DNA from: Dorea sp. 5-2
Lineage (GTDB): Bacteria > Bacillota > Clostridia > Lachnospirales > Lachnospiraceae
Direction: 5' to 3'
Length of the DNA: 64,000 nucleotides
NCBI RefSeq assembly: GCF_000403455.2
Contig: NZ_KE159720.1
Location: 1-64,000, forward strand
In this document: in pieces, positions 53,402 to 61,860 of the stretch
Numbering within the stretch: the stretch's first letter is position 1
Layout of the letters: every line of letters begins with the position of its first letter
The notes under the pieces: model-generated
Databases searched by the model: none
What the model was told of the DNA's origin: nothing
The model's input: only the letters and a program-made list of their open reading frames with translations
Program-made: the position numbers and the translations under genes

Positions 53402-53432
53402 AAAGGCTGTTGCTTATGCAACAGCCTTTTGG
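53402..53432 (+). terminator. Terminator, AAGGCTGTTGC type
   Basis: A perfect 12-bp stem (53402-53413 with 53418-53429) with a TTAT tetraloop, followed by T. It starts at the first base after the stop codon and lies between convergent genes. Confidence 0.85.
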
Positions 53433-53446
53433 ATTCGTGTCGTGGA

Positions 53447-56400
53447 TCAGATACCGCAGAAAACAAAATTGAATTCCATCTTCTTGCTTATATCGAGCAG
53501 ATATTCCGGATGCGTACAAGCTCCCCAGCTGTCGTCTCCACCGATGCCCATCTGTCCCTTAAAGGCGCGGATCACCGTATAGTGTATCTCCGGCAGTTCA
53601 TAGGGATGCATGGCGTTCTCCAGTTCATGAGGCGTGAACGGAAGCGCACAGAAGCCGATCGGACCGTTCTCAGGAGTCATCTCGAACCGCATCCCGCGTC
53701 CTTTCAGATCCGTGATCTCGGCATAACGTACCTCCTCTTTGCTGCCGCACTCCTGCGGGACAAGATAGGATGCCAGATTATCGGAGACAAGATTCTCATA
53801 GATCCCAAGCTTAGCGCCCATCTTGCGGTCTGCGTAGGTCTCATCCGGACCAAGCCCGTACCATCTTACGTGGTCATAGTCGGCGCTCAGCTTAAAGAGC
53901 ATGCCGAATTCAGGCATATCGCCCAACTCCTTCACAGGATCATAAGACAGCGTAGTCTTCACGCGCCCGTCGCCGAAAACTTCATAGGCGACCTGGCAGT
54001 CAGCCGGCGAAGCCGTCTGGAGATAGTAAGTGAAGGCGACGGAGATACTGTGCCCGTTATCTGTGACGGTTGGTTTGCATAAGGCGGACGGATTCTCTTT
54101 TGGGTTCTTGTGGGTCAGATACATGCTGGCGATCTTCCACTGGGCATACCTGCCCGCCATATTATTTCCGCAGTCGTTATCGGTAGGCGCACGCCAGAAG
54201 TTGGGCTTGGGGATCGCCTCAAGCATCTCTTTGCCGGCGAATTTATAAGATACAAGCCCGCCGTTCAGGAGCGAGAACAGTACCTCAAAGTGTCTGCCTC
54301 TGACACCGATGTTATGTGTGCTTCGGATCACGGTGAAGCCCTCCGTACAGGAGACGGCGGGAGCGGCGATCTGATACACATACTGCCCGAAGGCTACCTC
54401 GTGTCCGCAGGACGCCCAGATGGTATCTTCTCTTAGATGGAAGGATACGGTGACCGTGTATTCTCCGGCGAGGGTCTCTTCCGGAACCGGAAGCGTATAG
54501 ACTTCGCTGGAGAGCGGGGCGACATGGGTTGGGAGCGCCGCCTTGCGGATCACCTTGCCGTCCCGCGCGACTGTGACGCGGCAGGCGAAGGCGTCGGTAT
54601 TCACAAAGAGGTTCTTGTTGACGATCCGAACCTTATCTTTGCTTACCTCTGCGGAAATATTCTGGTAGTTGTATTTGACTTCCTGCATCTTGGGGGAAAC
54701 TTCCCGGTTCCCGTATACGATGCCGTTGCCGCTGAAATTATAATCCGTCGGGCGTTCGCCGAAGTCGCCGCCATAAGCCTGGAATTCCCTGCCATAGCGG
54801 TCCTTCTTAACGATGGACTGGTCGATATAATCCCAGATGAATCCGCCTTGATAGAGAGGTTCCGTGTCGGTAAGGTCCGTATATTTGTGCATGGCGCCGC
54901 AGGAGTTGCCCATAGCGTGGGTATATTCGCAGCAGATAAAAGGTTTGGACCGGTCTTTGGCAAGAAAGGCTTTGATCTTCTCCACGGAAGTATACATCTG
55001 GCTTTCCATATCGCTGGTGTCATTGTACCTCCGGTCGTTAAAGACCCCTTCGTAATGTACGAGACGGGTAGGGTCTAACTTGCGGAACAGTTCGGACATC
55101 TCATAGATATCCCTGCCGCCGAAGGATTCATTTCCGCAGGACCAGATGAGGATGGAGGGATGATTTTTGTCCCTCTGGTAGGTGGAATTGATGCGGTCCA
55201 GCATCATGTTAAGCCATTCCGGCCTGTCGCCGGGGACGACATTGGAAGTATCGCCTGTCTCGAACACCGTATCCCAGGAACCGTGGGACTCCAGGTTATT
55301 CTCGTCGATGAGGTAGAGCCCGTATTCGTCGCAGAGCCTGTAGATCAGGGAATCGTCGGGGTAGTGGCAGGTTCTGATGGCGTTAATGTTATTCTGCTTC
55401 ATGGTCTCAAGGTCTTTGCGAAGTTCTTCTTCGCTTACACGCCTGCCGTTCACGGAACTGAATTCATGGCGGTTCACGCCCTTGAATACGATCCGCTTCC
55501 CGTTCAGGGTCATGATGCGATCCTTGAGTTCAAAACGGCGGAAACCGATCTTCTCAGGGATGATCTCCACAAGCTGTCCGCCGGCGCGGCGGATCTCAAT
55601 AGTAAGATCATAGAGCACAGGCGTTTCCGCACTCCAGAGGATCGGAGCTTCAATCTCCCGGTGGTAAGAGACTTCGCGGGCGAGATCTTTCTCATCTTCG
55701 AATATGTTCTTGCCGTTCAGGGCAAGACGGAAGAGCGCCTTGCCGGACAGGCCGTCCGCATCGGACTGCATCTGAAGCCGGATGTCAAGGGACGCGGTCC
55801 TAAGAGATGCATCCGGTACGGCGCGTATCAGCAGATCCTGTACGTGAAGCTCCGGGATCGTATAGAGATACACGTCCCGGTAGATGCCGGAGAAACGGTA
55901 GAAGTCCTGATCCTCGCACCAGCTGGAGGACGTCCACTTGAACACCTGCACGGCAAGCTTGTTCTCGCCGTCTGTGATCTGCCCGGTCAGTTCGAATTCC
56001 GACGGAGTGAAGGAATCTTCGCTGTACCCGATGAAGGTTCCGTTAAGCCACAGGGCAAGTCCGCTCTCGGCGCCCTGGAAAGAGATGAAGAGGCGTCTTC
56101 CCTTCATATTCTCCGGAACCGTGAAGTATCTTACATAACTTGCCACCGGATTATGATAGGCAGGAATCTCTCCGGGCAGGATCTGGTCATGCCCTTCCCA
56201 GGGATATTGTGTGTTGGCGTACTGCGGCGCGTCATATCCTTCCATCTGGATGTGGGCGGGTACGCGGATATCCTCCCAGGAATCGCAGGAATATTCCGGG
56301 CTTTCGAATCCTTTTATCGTCATGCCGTAATTCCTGGCGTAGTGGAACTTCCACAGGCCGTTCAAGCTTTTACGGAATTCCATGTATCCGGCGTCCATAT

Positions 56401-56500
56401 CGGCGGCGGAGGCGTAATATCTGTGGTCAGAGTGTGCGTCCAGCCTTCCGTCCCGGAAATATTGCGGGTCTTTTAATCTTTCATAGTCGAATTTGCGCAT
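53447..56500 (-). CDS. lacZ: Beta-galactosidase, GH2 family (LacZ type)
   Basis: This 1017-residue enzyme hydrolyses lactose and other beta-galactosides. Order: sugar-binding N-domain (WKFHYARNYG, RVPAHIQMEGYDAPQYANTQYPWEG shortened here), immunoglobulin-like domains, TIM barrel with acid/base Glu in WSCGNESFGG and nucleophile Glu in CCEYTHAMGN, then the Bgal_small_N domain (FWRAPTDNDCGN) with the C-terminal GGDDSWGACTHPEY. There is no signal peptide, so it is cytoplasmic. It lacks a lactose transporter next to it. A divergent AraC regulator shares the intergenic region. Confidence 0.96.
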   Translation of the reverse strand: MRKFDYERLKDPQYFRDGRLDAHSDHRYYASAADMDAGYMEFRKSLNGLWKFHYARNYGMTIKGFESPEYSCDSWEDIRVPAHIQMEGYDAPQYANTQYPWEGHDQILPGEIPAYHNPVASYVRYFTVPENMKGRRLFISFQGAESGLALWLNGTFIGYSEDSFTPSEFELTGQITDGENKLAVQVFKWTSSSWCEDQDFYRFSGIYRDVYLYTIPELHVQDLLIRAVPDASLRTASLDIRLQMQSDADGLSGKALFRLALNGKNIFEDEKDLAREVSYHREIEAPILWSAETPVLYDLTIEIRRAGGQLVEIIPEKIGFRRFELKDRIMTLNGKRIVFKGVNRHEFSSVNGRRVSEEELRKDLETMKQNNINAIRTCHYPDDSLIYRLCDEYGLYLIDENNLESHGSWDTVFETGDTSNVVPGDRPEWLNMMLDRINSTYQRDKNHPSILIWSCGNESFGGRDIYEMSELFRKLDPTRLVHYEGVFNDRRYNDTSDMESQMYTSVEKIKAFLAKDRSKPFICCEYTHAMGNSCGAMHKYTDLTDTEPLYQGGFIWDYIDQSIVKKDRYGREFQAYGGDFGERPTDYNFSGNGIVYGNREVSPKMQEVKYNYQNISAEVSKDKVRIVNKNLFVNTDAFACRVTVARDGKVIRKAALPTHVAPLSSEVYTLPVPEETLAGEYTVTVSFHLREDTIWASCGHEVAFGQYVYQIAAPAVSCTEGFTVIRSTHNIGVRGRHFEVLFSLLNGGLVSYKFAGKEMLEAIPKPNFWRAPTDNDCGNNMAGRYAQWKIASMYLTHKNPKENPSALCKPTVTDNGHSISVAFTYYLQTASPADCQVAYEVFGDGRVKTTLSYDPVKELGDMPEFGMLFKLSADYDHVRWYGLGPDETYADRKMGAKLGIYENLVSDNLASYLVPQECGSKEEVRYAEITDLKGRGMRFEMTPENGPIGFCALPFTPHELENAMHPYELPEIHYTVIRAFKGQMGIGGDDSWGACTHPEYLLDISKKMEFNFVFCGI

Positions 56501-56524
56501 ATGATCGCTCTCCTTTTCTGTTCG

Positions 56525-56620
56525 ATGTTATATTGGTAAGCCATACTGTGCTGCCGTGTATTCATTATAGTATAGACAGATCAAAGATAGTGTGGTATGT
56601 TAGGCTAAATAATATAACAT
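56525..56620. promoter_or_regulatory. Divergent control region with an 18-bp inverted repeat
   Basis: 56525-56542 and 56603-56620 are inverted copies that match at 15 of 18 positions (ATGTTATATT then AGCC). Their centres are 78 bases apart on either side of the lacZ and araC-type promoters. This is a likely operator pair for the AraC protein, possibly with looping (inference). Confidence 0.65.
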
Positions 56621-56654
56621 TTTGAAACAAAAGGCGCAATGGAAGGAGGAAGCC

Positions 56655-57461
56655 ATGCCGATACATTTCAGAGATTCTCCGCTCAAGGAGCCTTTTACAT
56701 TCGAATCTATAGGAGATCATTGGAGCCAGGATCCTGTGATGCGTCCGAGAGGATACCCGCTCTATCACTATCTGCAGACGGAGAAGGGACAGGGGACGGT
56801 CCGGGTACAGGAGAAGCGGTATGTCCTGGGGGAAGGGGAGGGGATACTGATCGCTCCCTTCATCCGCCATTCCTATGAAAAGGATACGTCAGAGTGGATG
56901 ACGGCGTTCGCCACATTTACAGGGACGATCGACGGAAGCATCGCAAAGATGGCGGGGAGCAGACAGGTGATACTGGTAGGAAAGGAACAGGGCCGGCAGA
57001 TCGGGGAGATGATCCATGATATCATGAACGGCTGGGAGACTCTTGCGGCAAAACCGTGGGAGCTCTCTGTCAGGTGCTATTGCCTGCTGATGAATCTTGC
57101 TGACAGTATCTATACCCAGAGCCTTACGGATGATCCGCTGTATCTGCGGTATGTGGAGCCTGTGATGAGAGAGATTGAAACACATTATGACCGTGAGCTT
57201 ACCGTACAGGGCTTAAGCGGGAAGGTCTATGTCACGCCGCAGTATCTGTCGCGCCTGTTCCGGCGGTTCCTGGGATATTCGGTCTATGAGTATCTGACCG
57301 TCTACAGGATCAACCGGGCAAGGGAGTTCCTGGTATTAAACCCGCAGATGGAGATCCGGCAGGTGGCAGGGAAGATCGGATTCTCCGATACCAGCCACTT
57401 TATCGCGATGTTTAAGAAGATGACGGGGCTTACGCCCTTAGAGTTCAGGAAACTGAATTAG
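56655..57461 (+). CDS. AraC-family transcription regulator
   Basis: This is a 268-residue protein. The N-terminal cupin-like sensor domain (GYPLYHYLQTEKGQG, LIAPFIRHSYEKD) is followed by the two C-terminal helix-turn-helix motifs (LTVQGLSGKVYVTPQYLSRLF and IRQVAGKIGFSDTSHFIAMF), ending KKMTGLTPLEFRK. It is probably the activator of the divergent beta-galactosidase. The ATG at 56655 has GGAAGGAGG upstream. Similar proteins (MsmR, BgaR) control galactosidase genes in other Firmicutes. Confidence 0.9.
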   Translation: MPIHFRDSPLKEPFTFESIGDHWSQDPVMRPRGYPLYHYLQTEKGQGTVRVQEKRYVLGEGEGILIAPFIRHSYEKDTSEWMTAFATFTGTIDGSIAKMAGSRQVILVGKEQGRQIGEMIHDIMNGWETLAAKPWELSVRCYCLLMNLADSIYTQSLTDDPLYLRYVEPVMREIETHYDRELTVQGLSGKVYVTPQYLSRLFRRFLGYSVYEYLTVYRINRAREFLVLNPQMEIRQVAGKIGFSDTSHFIAMFKKMTGLTPLEFRKLN

Positions 57462-57497
57462 AGCGTATCTGAACGGGCGTTTGTTGCGGGAACTGCC

Positions 57498-57526
57498 TTT
57501 CAAAACGCTGCAGGGTATGTTATAAT
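57498..57526 (+). promoter_or_regulatory. Likely promoter of asnS
   Basis: TATAAT at 57521-57526 with a weak upstream hexamer TTTCAA at 57498-57503 (17 bases apart). No T-box elements (such as TGGNACCGCG) are visible in the 100-base gap. Confidence 0.5.
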
Positions 57527-57562
57527 AGAGAACATGTTTAGGATAAAAAGGAGTAAATGCAT

Positions 57563-58954
57563 ATGGATTTGATCACGATCAAGGAGTTATACAAGAACAA
57601 AGAAAAGTATTTGGATCAGAAGATCACGGTAGGAGGATGGGTGCGCAGCGTCCGGGATTCAAAGACATTTGGTTTTATCGTAGTGAACGACGGGACATTC
57701 TTTGAGCCCCTGCAGATCGTCTATCATGATAAGATGGATAATTTCGCGGAAGTTTCCAGAACGAATGTGGGGGCGGCGGTCATAGTGGCCGGAACGCTGG
57801 TGGCGACGCCCCAGGCAAAGCAGCCTTTTGAGATACAGGCGGATACAGTGGAGGTAGAAGGGGCGTCCGCGCCGGATTATCCGCTGCAGAAGAAGCGGCA
57901 CAGCTTCGAATATCTGAGGACGATCTCACATCTCAGGCCCAGGACGAACACCTTCCAGGCAGTATTCCGGGTTCGGTCCCTGGCGGCTTATGCATTCCAC
58001 AGATTCTTCCAGGAGAGGGGCTTCATCTATGTGCATACGCCGCTGATCACAGGCAGCGACTGTGAAGGGGCGGGAGAGATGTTCCGGGTGACCACGCTTG
58101 ATCCGGAAGAGCCGCCGAAGACAGAAGACGGGCATGTGGACTATACACAGGATTTCTTCGGAAAAGAGACGAGCCTTACGGTGAGCGGCCAGCTCAATGC
58201 AGAGACTTATGCGCAGGCATTCCGTAATGTCTATACTTTCGGTCCTACGTTTCGTGCGGAGAATTCCAACACTACCAGGCATGCGGCGGAGTTCTGGATG
58301 ATCGAGCCGGAGATCGCGTTCGCGGATCTGGACGACGATATGGCGCTGGCGGAGGCGATGCTGAAATATGTGATCGGCTATGTGCTTGAAGAGGCGCCGG
58401 AGGAGATGAACTTCTTCAATTCATTTGTGGACAAGGGACTGCTTGACCGTCTCCATAACGTAGTATCCTCGGAGTTCGCCAGAGTGACGTACACGGAGGC
58501 GATCGAGATCCTGGAGAAGAATAATGAGAATTTCGAATACAAGGTTTCCTGGGGCGCGGATCTGCAGACCGAGCATGAACGGTATCTGACGGAGGAAGTA
58601 TATAAGCGTCCGGTATTCGTGACGAACTATCCGAAGGAGATCAAGGCGTTCTATATGAAGCAGAATGAAGACGGCAGGACCGTAGCGGCAGTTGACTGTC
58701 TGGTGCCGGGGATCGGTGAGATCATCGGCGGAAGCCAGAGGGAGGACGACTACGATAAGCTGCTTGCCAGGATGAAGGAACTGGATCTGAAGGAAGAGGA
58801 TTATAAGTTCTATCTGGATCTTCGCAGATATGGTTCCACCAGGCATGCAGGGTTCGGGCTTGGGTTTGAGAGGTGTATTATGTATCTGACCGGAATGAGC
58901 AATATCCGCGATGTAGTCCCATTCCCGAGAACGGTCAATAACTGCGAGCTGTAG
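57563..58954 (+). CDS. asnS: Asparaginyl-tRNA synthetase
   Basis: This 463-residue class II enzyme has an N-terminal OB-fold anticodon domain ([20 protein letters not shown]) and the catalytic core. Motif 2 is [20 protein letters not shown] and motif 3 is [32 protein letters not shown] is also typical. It makes Asn-tRNA directly, so the cell does not depend on amidotransferase for this residue. The ATG at 57563 has AAGGAG 9 bases upstream; an ATG 6 bases earlier is too close. Confidence 0.96.
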   Translation: MDLITIKELYKNKEKYLDQKITVGGWVRSVRDSKTFGFIVVNDGTFFEPLQIVYHDKMDNFAEVSRTNVGAAVIVAGTLVATPQAKQPFEIQADTVEVEGASAPDYPLQKKRHSFEYLRTISHLRPRTNTFQAVFRVRSLAAYAFHRFFQERGFIYVHTPLITGSDCEGAGEMFRVTTLDPEEPPKTEDGHVDYTQDFFGKETSLTVSGQLNAETYAQAFRNVYTFGPTFRAENSNTTRHAAEFWMIEPEIAFADLDDDMALAEAMLKYVIGYVLEEAPEEMNFFNSFVDKGLLDRLHNVVSSEFARVTYTEAIEILEKNNENFEYKVSWGADLQTEHERYLTEEVYKRPVFVTNYPKEIKAFYMKQNEDGRTVAAVDCLVPGIGEIIGGSQREDDYDKLLARMKELDLKEEDYKFYLDLRRYGSTRHAGFGLGFERCIMYLTGMSNIRDVVPFPRTVNNCEL

Positions 58955-58972
58955 ACTGCAGGAGAGGGTCAT

Positions 58973-59662
58973 ATGAATATATTAGTGGTAGATGATGAAA
59001 GAGAGATTGCAGACGTAATAGAGCTGTATCTTCAGAACGACCAGTACAGTGTGTTCAAGTTCTATACGGGCGAGGATGCGATGGACTGTATCCGCAGCAA
59101 GAAGATCGACCTGGCGATCTTAGATATCATGCTCCCGGATATCGACGGCTTCCAGCTCCTTAAGATGATCCGGGAGAAGTATACCTTCCCGGTCATCATG
59201 CTGACGGCGAAGACGGAGTATATGGACAAGATCACAGGACTTACGCTGGGAGCGGACGACTATATCCCCAAGCCCTTTAATCCGCTGGAGTTGGTGGCAA
59301 GGGTGAAGGCGCAGATCCGAAGATACACCCAGTACAATGACGGCGGGAAGGAAGAAGGCGACATCATAGACTTCGGCGGCCTTCTGCTGAACCGGACGTC
59401 TCATGAGTGTGTCTACAACGAGGTGCCGCTTACACTGACTCCCATTGAATTCGATATACTCTGGCTTCTGTGCGAGAACCGGGGGAAGGTGATCAGCTCG
59501 GAAGAGTTGTTCGAGAAGGTGTGGAATGAGAAATATTATAAGAACAGCAATAACACGGTGATGGTGCATATCCGGCATTTGCGGGAGAAGATGAGCGCGC
59601 CTACCGGGAAATCAGACTTTATCAAGACGGTATGGGGAGTAGGATATAAGATTGAAGAATAA
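58973..59662 (+). CDS. VanR-type response regulator
   Basis: This 229-residue OmpR/PhoB regulator has a receiver domain with acidic pocket (VVDDEREIADV), phosphorylated Asp51 in LAILDIMLPDIDG, Thr/Lys in MLTAKTEY and PKPFNPLELV, and a C-terminal winged helix (LTPIEFDILWLLCENRG, NNTVMVHIRHLREKM). It is closest in style to VanR of glycopeptide resistance, but no van resistance genes lie nearby, so it probably senses envelope stress. Its stop overlaps the kinase start by 11 bases. Confidence 0.92.
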   Translation: MNILVVDDEREIADVIELYLQNDQYSVFKFYTGEDAMDCIRSKKIDLAILDIMLPDIDGFQLLKMIREKYTFPVIMLTAKTEYMDKITGLTLGADDYIPKPFNPLELVARVKAQIRRYTQYNDGGKEEGDIIDFGGLLLNRTSHECVYNEVPLTLTPIEFDILWLLCENRGKVISSEELFEKVWNEKYYKNSNNTVMVHIRHLREKMSAPTGKSDFIKTVWGVGYKIEE

Positions 59663-60917
59663 ATATCGCAAGCTGAAATTCACCTTATTGCTCCAGACGG
59701 TCCTGGTTACGGCGCTTACGGTCCTGGTGGGCGGCTTCCTTCTGCAGTATGTGATAGACGGGATCTATAACGACAGTTTTGCCGAATTGTTCGTAGAGTT
59801 CCTGATGTCGCTGAATATGCCGGAGAGCCAGGCGATCCGTCTGTATTGGAAGCTGATCGGGAATAATAAGGTCTTCTTCATCATCGTCGGTTTTCTTCTG
59901 CTCTTTGCGGCGTTCTATTATGCGGCTCTGTCGAAGATGATGAAGTATGTGGATCAGATCGGGGACGGGATCGAGAATATCCTGTCAGAGTCTACGGAGC
60001 CGATCCGGTTGATCACGGAGCTTAAGCCGATCGAGATCCGGATGAATGAGATCAAGGCGAACCTGAAACGAAAAGAGATAGAGGCGGAAGAAGGCGAGAA
60101 GAAGAAAAACGACCTGGTGCTGTTCCTGGCCCATGACTTGAAGACGCCGTTGACGTCCATCGTCGCATATCTGAGTATGCTGGATACCCATGGCAGTATG
60201 CCGGAGGAAGATCGGGAGAAGTATACGCATATTGCGTTGGAGAAGTCGATCCGGCTCGGTGAGCTGATCAATGAATTTTTCGATATTACGCGGTATAATC
60301 TGCAGAAGATCGAACTGGAGGCGATAGAGATCAACCTGTCCTTCATGCTGGAGCAGCTTGCGGACGAATTATACGGAGTTCTCCGGGAGAAGAATCTTGC
60401 CTGTGAGGTGCAGGTAGAAGAGAATCTGGTGGTGTACGGGGATCCGGATAAGCTTGCGCGGGTATTCGACAATATCTTGAGGAATGCGATCGCTTATTGC
60501 TACGCCGATACAAAGATCCGGATCGAGGCGCAGATGAAGAACCTCGATGTGGAGATCATATTCACCAATCAGGGGGATAAGATCCCAGGGGTCATGCTGC
60601 AGACGATCTTCGAGAAGTTCTACCGGGTGGACGGTTCCCGTTCAAGCGGGACCGGCGGGGCAGGACTGGGGCTTGCCATAGCAAAAGAGATCGTAGAGCT
60701 GCATGGTGGCATGATACGGGCGAAGAGTGATGATTACCGGACGCAGTTTATCGTGACGCTGCCATCGAAGACGGAGGAGGAAGAAAGGACAGCAGATGAA
60801 GTTCATACACATCGCAGACGTACATTTGGGGGCAGATCCGGACGCCGGAGACGCTTACAGCGAAAAGCGGGGAAGGGAGATCTGGAACAGCCTGGCGCAG
60901 ATCATGAAGATCTGTAA
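59652..60917 (+). CDS. VanS-type sensor histidine kinase
   Basis: This is a 421-residue kinase with two membrane helices (about 10-30 and 72-92), a HAMP-like linker, the His box LFLAHDLKTPLTSIVAYL, N box NILRNAIAYC, F box and G2 box GTGGAGLGLAIAKEIVELHGG. The start is TTG at 59652 (ttgaagaataaa) within the previous gene. The reading frame runs 122 bases into the next gene, giving a basic tail (HTHRRRTFGGRSGRRRR) not seen in VanS. It forms a pair with the upstream response regulator. Confidence 0.88.
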   Translation: MKNKYRKLKFTLLLQTVLVTALTVLVGGFLLQYVIDGIYNDSFAELFVEFLMSLNMPESQAIRLYWKLIGNNKVFFIIVGFLLLFAAFYYAALSKMMKYVDQIGDGIENILSESTEPIRLITELKPIEIRMNEIKANLKRKEIEAEEGEKKKNDLVLFLAHDLKTPLTSIVAYLSMLDTHGSMPEEDREKYTHIALEKSIRLGELINEFFDITRYNLQKIELEAIEINLSFMLEQLADELYGVLREKNLACEVQVEENLVVYGDPDKLARVFDNILRNAIAYCYADTKIRIEAQMKNLDVEIIFTNQGDKIPGVMLQTIFEKFYRVDGSRSSGTGGAGLGLAIAKEIVELHGGMIRAKSDDYRTQFIVTLPSKTEEEERTADEVHTHRRRTFGGRSGRRRRLQRKAGKGDLEQPGADHEDL

Positions 60918-61851
60918 CGAGGAAAAGGCGGATCTTCTGCTGATCGCGGGAGATCTTTTTCACAGACAGCCTCTTTTGCGGGAACTGAAGGAAGTAAACT
61001 ATCTCTTCGGGACGCTTGAGCAGACGCAGGTGGTCCTGATCGCAGGGAACCATGATTATCTGAAGCGGGATTCTTACTACAGAGGGTTCGAGTGGCAGGC
61101 GCACGTCCATATGATCCTTGACAGGGAGCTGTCTGTTGTGGAGATACCGGAATTGTCTCTGGCGGTCTATGGGCTGAGTTACCATGAGAGAGAGATACCG
61201 GAGGGCCGGTATGACCATGCCTTTGCGAAGAAGCGGCAGAGATATGAGATTCTGCTGGCGCACGGAGGCGACGACAGGCATATCCCGTTTTGCACAGGGA
61301 AGCTTGCGGCTCTGGGGTATGATTATATTGCCCTGGGGCATATCCATAAGCCGTGGTGCGAAGAAGGCAGGAACATGGCTTACGCAGGGGCTCTGGAGCC
61401 GATCGATAAGAATGACACCGGAGCGCACGGGTATATCCTGGGGGAGCTTACAGACGCAGGCTGTAAGCTTCAGTTCGTTCCGTGCGCCCTCAGGGAATAT
61501 GTGCATCTTAAGATAACGGCAGAGAAGACGATGACTGGCCATGCACTGAAGGCAAGGATCAGAAAAGAGATCGAGAAGCGGGGGATCCGGAACATATATA
61601 AAATCGTCATAAAGGGTATGAGGGATCCGGATATCCTGTTCGATCTGGCGGATATGGACACTTACGGCAATATCATAGATCTGACGGATGATACGAAGCC
61701 GGCTTATGATTTCGCGAAGCTGCTTGTGCAGAACGGAGGGAATCTGTTAGGAAGCTATATCCGGGAGCTGATCGATCATGACGAAGACAGCATAGAGTAC
61801 CTGGCGCTTTGCGAAGGCGTGCAGGCATTGATGGAGACAAGAAGGGGTTAA
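60796..61851 (+). CDS. SbcD/YhaO-like DNA repair metallophosphoesterase
   Basis: This 351-residue nuclease subunit has the Mn-binding motifs DVHLG (start, residues 8-12), GDLFHR, GNHD, a His in LLAHGGDD and GHIHKP. The C-terminal domain includes EYVHLKITAEKTMTG. Together with the next gene it resembles the Mre11-Rad50 or YhaO-YhaN pair that processes DNA ends. GGAGGAGGAAGAAAGGAC precedes the ATG inside the sensor kinase gene. Confidence 0.87.
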   Translation: MKFIHIADVHLGADPDAGDAYSEKRGREIWNSLAQIMKICNEEKADLLLIAGDLFHRQPLLRELKEVNYLFGTLEQTQVVLIAGNHDYLKRDSYYRGFEWQAHVHMILDRELSVVEIPELSLAVYGLSYHEREIPEGRYDHAFAKKRQRYEILLAHGGDDRHIPFCTGKLAALGYDYIALGHIHKPWCEEGRNMAYAGALEPIDKNDTGAHGYILGELTDAGCKLQFVPCALREYVHLKITAEKTMTGHALKARIRKEIEKRGIRNIYKIVIKGMRDPDILFDLADMDTYGNIIDLTDDTKPAYDFAKLLVQNGGNLLGSYIRELIDHDEDSIEYLALCEGVQALMETRRG

Positions 61852-61860
61852 GGCTGGATT

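Noticed and set aside
55160..56476. 438-residue plus-strand frame opposite lacZ
   Set aside because: It mirrors the GH2 gene, which has complete catalytic motifs; no ribosome binding site or motif supports the antisense frame.
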